Shown here: piece by piece, positions 44,494 through 51,444 of the stretch
How the letters are laid out: every line of letters begins with the position of its first letter
Position numbering within the stretch: the stretch's first letter is position 1
Source: Nocardiopsis kunsanensis DSM 44524
GTDB taxonomy: Bacteria > Actinomycetota > Actinomycetes > Streptosporangiales > Streptosporangiaceae
Assembly (NCBI RefSeq): GCF_000340965.1
Contig: NZ_ANAY01000011.1
Span: 186,001 to 250,000, forward strand
Direction: 5' to 3'
Length of the DNA: 64,000 nucleotides
Translations under genes and position numbers: made by a program
Notes under the pieces: model-generated
The model's input: only the letters and a program-made list of their open reading frames with translations
Database searches by the model: none
Told to the model about the DNA's origin: nothing

Positions 44494-44922
44494 TCAGGAG
44501 ATGGCGGCGGCCACCACCAGAGCGATGGACAGGTGGGCGGTGGCGCTCACCCAGGTCGCGGGGTGGAACTCGGAACTGGCGATGACGGCCCTCACGCTGG
44601 TCGGGGTGACCAGGTCGATGAGCAGGAACGAGGCAGCCATCACGGCGAGGCCGATGAGCCCGAACACGGAGGTGGAGAGCAGACCGGCGCCCAGACCGAG
44701 CTCGGAGTAGCTGGACAGGATCGCGGACACGACCACCACGGCGGCGCCCAGGGTATTGGCCGACACCAGCAGAACCGCGTTGGGGTTGCGTTCCTCCCAG
44801 ATCAGTTTATGCAGTTTGCCGGGGGTGAGCAGATCGGTGATCAGGTAGCCGAGCAGCATGATGGCTGTTCCGACCGCACCGTAGCCGAGCGCGTACAGGG
44901 AGCTGGTGAGGATCTCGTTCAT
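44494..44922 (-). CDS. DUF350 membrane protein
   Basis: 142 residues from ATG 44922 (MNEILTSSLYALGYGAVG), four membrane helices arranged as two similar halves. Each half has the family signature (GYLITDLLTPGKL and ASFLLIDLVTPTS). DUF350 genes recur beside aminopropyltransferase or glutathionylspermidine-synthetase-like genes in many bacteria (E. coli YjfL is one). Role unknown. The frame is open to 45084 but that part overlaps the lipoprotein gene. Confidence 0.88.
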   Translation of the reverse strand: MNEILTSSLYALGYGAVGTAIMLLGYLITDLLTPGKLHKLIWEERNPNAVLLVSANTLGAAVVVVSAILSSYSELGLGAGLLSTSVFGLIGLAVMAASFLLIDLVTPTSVRAVIASSEFHPATWVSATAHLSIALVVAAAIS

Positions 44923-44980
44923 CGAATCGGTCCAAGGAAGAGGTCGGCCGTGTCGGGAGCATGTGCCCCGACACAGCAGC

Positions 44981-45349
44981 CTACTTGCCGGTCCCGGTTC
45001 CGCCCCCGCGGGTGCTGCTTCCGCTGCCGCCGCTGTCGTTGGAGCTACCGCCGCCACCGAAGAAGAAGAAACCGCCGCCGCCACCGCTGCTGCTACCGCT
45101 ACCGCTGCCGTTGCAGTCGTCCGCTGCCGGGGAGGCCGTCGGGGACGGAGAGATCGTCGGAACGGGGGAGGCCGTGGGGGACGGGGAGGCCGCTGCGTTC
45201 GAGTTGTTGTCCCGGCGATCGCAGTCGTCGTCCGAGCTTCCTCCGCACGCGGAGAGCAGCAGGGTCAGGGCCAGTGCCCCTCCGCACAACAGGGAGGTCT
45301 TGATCTTGTTCGATCGGGGCGCTGGGGCCCCGCGCATGGGGTCGACCAT
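44981..45349 (-). CDS. Low-complexity lipoprotein of the DUF350 operon (DUF4247-like position)
   Basis: About 122 residues. Signal peptide with lipobox LLLSACGGS. After the cysteine comes DDDCDRRDNN, a Ser/Pro-rich linker (SPSPTASP repeated), a second cysteine (DDCNGS), and a Gly/Ser tail with an unusual FFFF run (GGGGGFFFFGGGG). ATG 45349 preferred: GAGG lies nine bases upstream; ATG 45358 is also possible. Its place corresponds to the DUF4247 lipoprotein of related operons, but I cannot confirm the family. Confidence 0.7.
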   Translation of the reverse strand: MVDPMRGAPAPRSNKIKTSLLCGGALALTLLLSACGGSSDDDCDRRDNNSNAAASPSPTASPVPTISPSPTASPAADDCNGSGSGSSSGGGGGFFFFGGGGSSNDSGGSGSSTRGGGTGTGK

Positions 45350-45368
45350 GATGGGCATCCTCGAAATC

Positions 45369-45875
45369 TCAGGGGATCAGTGTGGCGGCGGTGGTCACCA
45401 ACTCGCCACTCTGCGGATATACGTGCCAGGTGGTCCATCGCACCGGCCCACCCTGCTCGGAGGACAGGTGCAGTGCGGTCACCGCGATCGGGTCCCCCGG
45501 GAAAGTGACCAGGAGCCCGCCGGATGTGTCGGCCACCTCGCGGTGCAGGACATCCACCCGGCGGGTCAGGTCGGAGTGGGAGAGGTTGTGCACGGACGAC
45601 GAGAACCGGTAGTGGCCCGCTGGGGTCTCGGTGGGATCACCCTGCTCGGGCAGACCCCCTTCCACACCGGGCAGACAGGCCACCGTCTCCACCAGCTCAC
45701 CGTTCGCCGACCGTACGACGGCCTGATGGGAAGCGCCCAGAACCCGGAGTTCGACCGTGGCCCCGCGCACCCGGCAGGTGCGGGTGGCCAGCGGTTCGAC
45801 CACCGGGTGGTCCAGGGTCCACACCAGGTCGTCGGCCTTGGTGTCGACGAAGGGCGCGCTGATGTTCGTGTGCAC
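45369..45875 (-). CDS. DUF2617 family protein
   Basis: 168 residues from GTG 45875 (MHTNISAPFVDTKADDLVW), starting eight bases after the DUF4178 stop. CRVRGATVELRVLGASHQAV is the family signature. It is soluble with no motif suggesting an enzyme. Consistently linked with DUF4178 and DUF350 genes in actinobacteria; function unknown. Confidence 0.8.
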   Translation of the reverse strand: MHTNISAPFVDTKADDLVWTLDHPVVEPLATRTCRVRGATVELRVLGASHQAVVRSANGELVETVACLPGVEGGLPEQGDPTETPAGHYRFSSSVHNLSHSDLTRRVDVLHREVADTSGGLLVTFPGDPIAVTALHLSSEQGGPVRWTTWHVYPQSGELVTTAATLIP

Positions 45876-45882
45876 GGTCTGC

Positions 45883-46488
45883 TCAGCTCCCGGGATAGAT
45901 GGTGAAGGTGCCGGGCATGATCGGCTTCCCGGTGCTGGCCTCCCAGCTGCCGTGGTCGAAACGCTCGAAGGACAGCAGGCTGCCGTCGTCCGCTTCGTAG
46001 TCGACGTAGTCGAGGCCGCCCTCGGGCCTGAGGCCCGTGGTGCCCTCGGAACGGTAGGAACCGGTGCCCTTCTCCTGGAGCTTGTAGACGGTGCCCTCGA
46101 CCTCCATGCTCCTGCCCTGGGGCACGAGGTCGAGGTCGGGACGGGCGGCCCACAGGGACAGCTGCAGGTCGGGGTCCTCCTCGACCGCCAGCCAGCGGCG
46201 GCCGCCCTCGACCTCCAGGAAGTGTTCGGCCCACACCGCTCCACCCTCGGACAGACGCAGCGAGCCGCGGATCCAGGTGCGTTCGTGGCCCCAGTCGATC
46301 ATGTCGCCGGCCTTGACACCGCGGGGGTCGCCCTCGGTCTCGGTGGTTGTGGCGAAGGGGTCGGCCGGGCCGGACGTTTTGACGGGCTCTTGGCTCTGTT
46401 GTGTCTTCGCGCGCTGTTTGTAGAGCATGATCCCCACGACGATGGCAACGACGAGCAGGATGACTAGCAGCACGAATTCGATGGTCAA
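45883..46488 (-). CDS. DUF4178 protein with N-terminal membrane anchor
   Basis: 201 residues. One N-terminal helix (EFVLLVILLVVAIVVGIMLY) then a DUF4178 beta-rich domain (GDMIDWGHERTWIRGSLRL to GTFTIYPGS). TTG 46488 is the likely start because GAGGAACC stands directly before it; GTG 46473 is an alternative. First gene of the operon, with its promoter expected in 46489-46695. Homologues (for example E. coli YjfK) accompany DUF350 proteins. Confidence 0.82.
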   Translation of the reverse strand: MTIEFVLLVILLVVAIVVGIMLYKQRAKTQQSQEPVKTSGPADPFATTTETEGDPRGVKAGDMIDWGHERTWIRGSLRLSEGGAVWAEHFLEVEGGRRWLAVEEDPDLQLSLWAARPDLDLVPQGRSMEVEGTVYKLQEKGTGSYRSEGTTGLRPEGGLDYVDYEADDGSLLSFERFDHGSWEASTGKPIMPGTFTIYPGS

Positions 46489-46695
46489 GGTTCCTCGTTT
46501 CGTGGTCTTACGCGTTGAGCGTGGGGGCGACCAGGGGGCAGGGGGTCGCTGGGTCGGCCGCGTGGCCGCGGCACTGTCCTGTACTGGGTCGGATGCCGGA
46601 GAACGGCTTTCGGTTCCGTTCGTGACCTGATCGGGACAGAAGAAATCGCCCGACGGGGAACTTCCCACGGACGGTGCCCGTTGGAGATGGCCCCG

Positions 46696-47550
46696 TCACC
46701 TCAGGTGTGGATCTCCGGTCTCCACTGGCAGGCTCTCGTCACTTCCCCAGCGGCTCCAGGACCCCGGGTACAAACGTGCGCCGACCACACCCGCGTGCTC
46801 GAGGGCGAGCAGGTCATGGCAAGCGGTCACTCCAGAACCACAATAGGCGGTGACCGTTTCGGCCGTGTCAGCGCCCAGGGCGGAGAAGCGTTCCCACAGG
46901 ATCTCGGGGGCCGCGAGGAACCCTTCGCTGTCGAGGTTGTCCTGCCAGGTGGCGCTGCGGGCACCCGGGACATGGCCGGGGCGGGCGTCGACAGGGGCGG
47001 GCTGCTCGCCGGTGTAGCGGCCGTACGTACGGGCGTCGAGGAGCAGGTGCCCGGGGTCCCCGATGCGCGAACTCACGGTCCCGGTGCCGGCGACGCGGTC
47101 GGACGGCCAGGGCACGGGTGTGCGCCCGGCGGGTACGGGGGTGACCTCACCGGTCTCCAGAGGGCCTTCCCAGGCCTGGACACCGCCGTCGAGGAAGGCT
47201 GCCGGGGTTCCGAGCACGCGCAGCATCCACACCAGTCGCGCAGCCACCGAGCCGCCGGCGTCGTCGTAGGCGACCACAGCGGACCGGTCGCCGACACCGA
47301 GGCGGCCCAGGGCGGTGGCGAAGTCCTCGGGGGAGGGGAGCGGATGGCGGCCTCCCTCGGAATTCGCGGGCGCAGCGAGGTCGGTGTCGACGTCGGCGAA
47401 GACCGCGCCCGGCAGGTGACCGCCGAGGTGGGCATCCCGTCCGGAACGGCCGTCCAAGTACCAGCGTGTGTCGACGACGACCACACGGTCGCGGTGGTCG
47501 CGCAGCCAGTCGGCCGACACGGCCACGGGCAGGTTCTGGGGTTGGCTCAT
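46696..47550 (-). CDS. sseA: 3-mercaptopyruvate/thiosulfate sulfurtransferase
   Basis: 284 residues, two rhodanese domains. The N-terminal one is inactive (Asp in VVAYDDAGG). The C-terminal one carries Cys237 in CGSGVTAC, the loop form typical of mercaptopyruvate sulfurtransferases. It transfers sulfane sulfur to thiol or cyanide acceptors. ATG 47550; lies ten bases downstream of a membrane protein gene and probably shares its transcript. Confidence 0.92.
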   Translation of the reverse strand: MSQPQNLPVAVSADWLRDHRDRVVVVDTRWYLDGRSGRDAHLGGHLPGAVFADVDTDLAAPANSEGGRHPLPSPEDFATALGRLGVGDRSAVVAYDDAGGSVAARLVWMLRVLGTPAAFLDGGVQAWEGPLETGEVTPVPAGRTPVPWPSDRVAGTGTVSSRIGDPGHLLLDARTYGRYTGEQPAPVDARPGHVPGARSATWQDNLDSEGFLAAPEILWERFSALGADTAETVTAYCGSGVTACHDLLALEHAGVVGARLYPGSWSRWGSDESLPVETGDPHLR

Positions 47551-47559
47551 GAACCCAGC

Positions 47560-48003
47560 TTAGGAGGCGGGTGGTGTCTCTCGCCGATCCTCGCTGTGGA
47601 CCTTGAGGATCCACCACAGGCCCAGGACCGGCAGGGCCAACGGGATGAACAGGTATCCGCTGCCGAAGTTCGACCAGACCGTGTCGTCGGGGAAACCCGC
47701 GCTCCAGAACACCGTCAGTGCACCGACGGCGAGTACACCTGCCGTCTCCACGGACACGCACACCAGCGCGACCATGCGGGAGGTGCGCCCTGCCCGGGCC
47801 AGCCCGACGGCGGCCACGAAGTACAGGGCCCCGGCGAGCACCGACAACCCGTAGGCCAGCGGTGCCTCGTCGAACCGGGTGAGAAGTTGGTAGGTACCGC
47901 GTGCGGTGGCGGCCAGGGCGAAGACCGCGTACACGGCCACGAGCAGGCGTCCCGGGCCGGAGCGCAGCGTGGTACCGGTCGTGGTCGCGGCGGTCTCAGA
48001 CAA
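47560..48003 (-). CDS. Four-helix membrane protein
   Basis: 147 residues from TTG 48003 (GGAG six bases upstream), overlapping the stop of the upstream gene by eight bases. Four membrane helices (LLVAVYAVFALAATARGTYQ and three more) and a basic C terminus. Not recognised. The overlap with the next membrane protein gene suggests the two act together. Confidence 0.65.
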   Translation of the reverse strand: MSETAATTTGTTLRSGPGRLLVAVYAVFALAATARGTYQLLTRFDEAPLAYGLSVLAGALYFVAAVGLARAGRTSRMVALVCVSVETAGVLAVGALTVFWSAGFPDDTVWSNFGSGYLFIPLALPVLGLWWILKVHSEDRRETPPAS

Positions 48004-48358
48004 CGGGGCTCCAGAGCTGCTCGATGCGGACCAGCAGCACGGGGAGGACGAAACACGCGAAGGCGATGACGGCCGGTCCCCACTTGCTGCGTTCCATGAA
48101 ACCCCACACCGCGCAGGCGGGCGGCAGGAGGGCGATGGTGGCCAGGTAGGAGATCAGCATGGGGAGTTCGTCGGGGCGGTCACCGCCGACCATGGTGGCG
48201 ACGGCGGCTCCGACCTGGCCGAGGACGAGCAGCCACAGCACGCCCATGCCGATGAGGTGGGGGACCAGCATGGGCCGGTCCTGGAAGAAGGAGACCAGAC
48301 ACCAGACGGCCACGCCCAGCGACACCATCTGGATCGTCATGGTGAGCCAGTCGACCAC
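47996..48358 (-). CDS. Small membrane protein
   Basis: 120 residues from GTG 48358 (MVDWLTMTIQMVSLGVAVW), which has a perfect GGAGG box. Four membrane helices with short loops. Not recognised. It starts a three-gene unit with the next membrane protein and sseA. Confidence 0.62.
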   Translation of the reverse strand: MVDWLTMTIQMVSLGVAVWCLVSFFQDRPMLVPHLIGMGVLWLLVLGQVGAAVATMVGGDRPDELPMLISYLATIALLPPACAVWGFMERSKWGPAVIAFACFVLPVLLVRIEQLWSPVV

Positions 48359-48550
48359 GCCGCCTCCGTTCCAGAGAACCACACGTCCGCCCGTGTCAGC
48401 GGTCCGCTCCTGCCAACGACACAGCGTAGTACTTTGCGGCCACCGTCCGGTACGGGGGTGCGGGCCCCTGGCAGTTCCGGCACATCGAGAGTGCGCGCGG
48501 CCGGACACCGACAGCCGGTTCAGGTGGAGGGCGGCCTGACACCGAAGGGG

Positions 48551-48982
48551 TCAGTGGCGCCAGGTGAAGACGTCGGCCTCTGCGGAGACCAGCTGTGCGT
48601 CGGAGGCCCCGAACTGCGCCACCTGCACCCCGACCCAGTGGCCGACCGCGAGGGCGCCCTTCCAGTGGTAGGTGAAGCGGCCGTGCCCGGCGGAGTGCAC
48701 CGTCCCCAGGGCCGGGCGCTCGCGCCGGATCCGGCCGCCCTGCTCCCCGGCAGGCTCGAACTCCGCCGCACGCAACTGCACTTCGGTCCCGGGGGTGGTT
48801 CCACGCAGGACCACACCCACGGAGAGGTCGTAGAGCACGCCGCCGAGGGCCTCGGGACCCGTCCCGGCCAGGGCGGAGATCGAGACCAAGCCGTCGTCAC
48901 GCCGGTCGAAGCCGACGTCGTGCCACTCACCAGGGCGGAGCTGGAGTTCGCTGGACCTGACGAAACAGTGGTGTCCGGGCAT
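48551..48982 (-). CDS. Hypothetical protein, beta-rich
   Basis: 143 residues from ATG 48982 (MPGHHCFVRSSELQLRPGEW), strong GAGGAGG box. No membrane segments or signal peptide. Alternating hydrophobic residues suggest a beta-sandwich (GGVLYDLSVGVVLRGTTPG). Divergent from nnr. Not recognised. Confidence 0.65.
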   Translation of the reverse strand: MPGHHCFVRSSELQLRPGEWHDVGFDRRDDGLVSISALAGTGPEALGGVLYDLSVGVVLRGTTPGTEVQLRAAEFEPAGEQGGRIRRERPALGTVHSAGHGRFTYHWKGALAVGHWVGVQVAQFGASDAQLVSAEADVFTWRH

Positions 48983-49130
48983 CGCTGTCCTCCTCGCGAG
49001 CGGGCGTGGGCACCGCCAGCATGGCCGCCGAAGGGTGCGGTGGCAATGACCGGCCTGCGTGTGTGGCGGTGCCGGAGGCCGGTGGTTGCTGCGGGACGAT
49101 GGATGACCGACCGATCCCGGAGGTGGAGCC

Positions 49131-50651
49131 GTGCTCAACGCGCACACTGTCGACGTCGTCCGCGAAGCCGAGGGCGCCCTCATGGCGCGTCTGCCGGAAG
49201 GGACGCTCATGCGCCGGGCCGCGACCGGTCTTGCGGTGGAGTGCGCCCGACTGTTGCCGTCGGTGTACGGGGCACGCATCGTGCTCATGGTCGGCAGCGG
49301 CGACAACGGCGGCGACGCCCTGTACGCCGGGGCCGGCCTCGCCCGGCGCGGCGCCATGGTCCGTGCCCTGACCGCCGGGTCGCGGGTGCACGATGCGGGC
49401 GCGGCGGCGCTGCGTGCGGTGGGCGGACGTGTGCGGGCCTTCACCGGTTCCGGGGCCGACGGCGCGGACCTGTTCGGCGCGGACCTGATCGTCGACGGGC
49501 TGCTCGGTATCGGTGGACGCGGCGGGCTGCGCGAACCCCACGCGGAACTCGCCGCCCAGGCGGCCAACGCACCCGCGCCCGTGGTGGCGGTCGACCTGCC
49601 CAGCGGGATCGACGCCGACACCGGTGAAGTGGCCGGGCACGCGGTGCGCGCCGACCTCACCGTCACCTTCGGTACCCACAAACCGGGTCTCTTCATCGAC
49701 CCCGGCTCCGAACGGGCCGGACGGGTGCGGCTGGTCGACATCGGGCTCGGCCCCGAGCTGCCGGGGTCGGACGTCCTGCGTCCACAGGCTGTGGACATCG
49801 CCGGGCTCCTCCCGGGATCCGGGGCCGAGGCCGACAAGTACCGCCGGGGCGTACTCGCGATCCGCGCCGGATCGGACCGTTTCCGGGGCGCCGCCGTGCT
49901 CGCAGTGGGCGGCGCGCTGCGCACCGGTGTGGGCATGGTCAAGTACGGCGGTCCCGAGCGTGTGACGGACCAGGTGCTCGCACGCTGGCCCGAGACCGTC
50001 GCCGTTCCGTTGGACCCGCGCCGGAGCACCGACCTCGGTCCCGGGCGAGCGGCCGCCGTCGTCGTCGGCTCCGGGCGCGGCACCGACTCCGGCGAGGCCG
50101 ACGAGCTGGAGGCCGTACTCGACAGCGACCTCCCGGTACTCGTGGACGCCGACGGGCTCACCCTGATGTCCGGGAAGGACGGCCGCGGCCTCGCCGACCG
50201 GGTACGGGACCGCTCCGCACCGACCCTGTTGACCCCGCACGCCGGGGAACTCGCCCGTTTGCTGGGTGACGTGGACCGCGGGGACGTGGAGGCCCGCCGC
50301 CTGGAGCACGCCCGCCGCGCCGCCCGCTCCTTCGGGTGCGCGGTGCTCCTCAAGGGCTCGACCACGGTGATCGCGCACCCGGACGCGCCGGCCGTCGTCA
50401 ACCCCACCGGAACCCCGCTGCTGGCCAGCGCCGGAACCGGGGACGTGCTCTCCGGGGCGGTCGGCGCGCTGCTGGCGAGCGGTGTCCCGGTGGTGGAAGC
50501 GGCCCTGTGCGGTGCCTACCTGCACGGGCGTGCCGCACGGTTGGCGCACGGAGGGGCGCCGATCAGCGCATCGGACCTGCTGGACGGGCTCCCGCTCGCC
50601 ATCGCCGAGGCCCGCCGTGCCGGTCGCCCCGGGGACCACCACGAGGGCTGA
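49131..50651 (+). CDS. nnr: Bifunctional NAD(P)H-hydrate epimerase/dehydratase
   Basis: Repairs damaged NAD(P)H: the N-terminal YjeF domain (about 1-215, with GSGDNGGDALYAG) epimerises NAD(P)HX; the C-terminal ribokinase-like domain (about 230-500, with LLTPHAGELARLLG and SAGTGDVLSG) dehydrates it using ADP. 506 residues. GTG 49131 follows a GGAGGTGGAG region. In streptomycetes nnr sits near glmM; here it is 15 kb away. Confidence 0.95.
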   Translation: MLNAHTVDVVREAEGALMARLPEGTLMRRAATGLAVECARLLPSVYGARIVLMVGSGDNGGDALYAGAGLARRGAMVRALTAGSRVHDAGAAALRAVGGRVRAFTGSGADGADLFGADLIVDGLLGIGGRGGLREPHAELAAQAANAPAPVVAVDLPSGIDADTGEVAGHAVRADLTVTFGTHKPGLFIDPGSERAGRVRLVDIGLGPELPGSDVLRPQAVDIAGLLPGSGAEADKYRRGVLAIRAGSDRFRGAAVLAVGGALRTGVGMVKYGGPERVTDQVLARWPETVAVPLDPRRSTDLGPGRAAAVVVGSGRGTDSGEADELEAVLDSDLPVLVDADGLTLMSGKDGRGLADRVRDRSAPTLLTPHAGELARLLGDVDRGDVEARRLEHARRAARSFGCAVLLKGSTTVIAHPDAPAVVNPTGTPLLASAGTGDVLSGAVGALLASGVPVVEAALCGAYLHGRAARLAHGGAPISASDLLDGLPLAIAEARRAGRPGDHHEG

Positions 50652-50700
50652 CCCGGGCACGCCCCGGGGCGCCCCTCCGGCCTGCGGAGCGGTCCGGGTC
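50650..50700. terminator. Bidirectional terminator between nnr and the Nudix gene
   Basis: GACCCGG/CCGGGTC enclose an inner GGGGCGCCCC palindrome and CTCCGGCCTGCGGAG. The right arm abuts the Nudix stop codon. Confidence 0.6.
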
Positions 50701-51184
50701 AGAGCCCGCGGAGCGCGTCGAGGCCGCGCCGGACGATGTCGGTGATGAAGTAGTCGCCGGGGTCGCGCTCGTCGCGCAGCCGGTACACGAGTGAGTCGTC
50801 CACCCACATGTACTCGGTGTGTTTGTCCTGCTCCAGCTGTGGGGCCTGCAGGTCCCCCTCGACCCGCACCAGGTAGTCGACCTCGTGGCGTGTGAGCCCG
50901 TCGCCCGGATCCCAGTCGATGGTGAACAGTTCGGCGAGGACCTCGCTCACACGCCACCCGGTCTCCTCGGTGACCTCTCTGGCCAGGCCCTGGAGCATGG
51001 ACTCGCCGGGCTCGACGTGCCCGCCGACGATGTCCCAGCAGTGCGGGAAGACCTTGCGGTGGGGCGATCGCCGTTGTGTGAACACCCGTCCCCGGGGATC
51101 GGTGATCACCGCGCCCGCCACGTAGGTTCGGCCGTCGGAGGTGTCGGGGAACGTGATCCCCGGCGCGACCGTGATCCTGTCCAT
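50699..51184 (-). CDS. Nudix hydrolase
   Basis: 161 residues from ATG 51184 with GAGGAG upstream; GTG 51196 is less likely. A complete Nudix box, GHVEPGESMLQGLAREVTEE then TGW, lies at about 58-80. RGRVFTQRRSPHRKVFPHCW precedes it. Such enzymes clean up nucleoside diphosphate derivatives; the substrate is not predictable. Confidence 0.9.
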   Translation of the reverse strand: MDRITVAPGITFPDTSDGRTYVAGAVITDPRGRVFTQRRSPHRKVFPHCWDIVGGHVEPGESMLQGLAREVTEETGWRVSEVLAELFTIDWDPGDGLTRHEVDYLVRVEGDLQAPQLEQDKHTEYMWVDDSLVYRLRDERDPGDYFITDIVRRGLDALRGL

Positions 51185-51444
51185 CCTGCTCCTCACTGCT
51201 CGTGTGCCCCGGTCAGCCTAGGAGAGATCGCAGGTGTGGGAGGACCGCACGCGGTGTTCTCCGTTCTCCGGGGCGGCCCCGGCCCTCCCGGCCCGAGCCC
51301 GCGGCGCCCTGACGCCGCGGGGCGGAGCTCCCGGCGGGTGCGGGGCGGGGCGCACACGCAACGGGACGGGCGTGGCCCCGTCCCGAGACCCGCCGCTATG
51401 CTCGGGCGGGCCGAGCCGGGCCGAAACGCCCAGGAGGGTCGGCC

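Noticed and set aside
48551-50957. Very long - strand frames opposite nnr
   Set aside because: Shadows of nnr; only the last 143 codons of one (48551-48982) form a separate gene with its own strong ribosome binding site.
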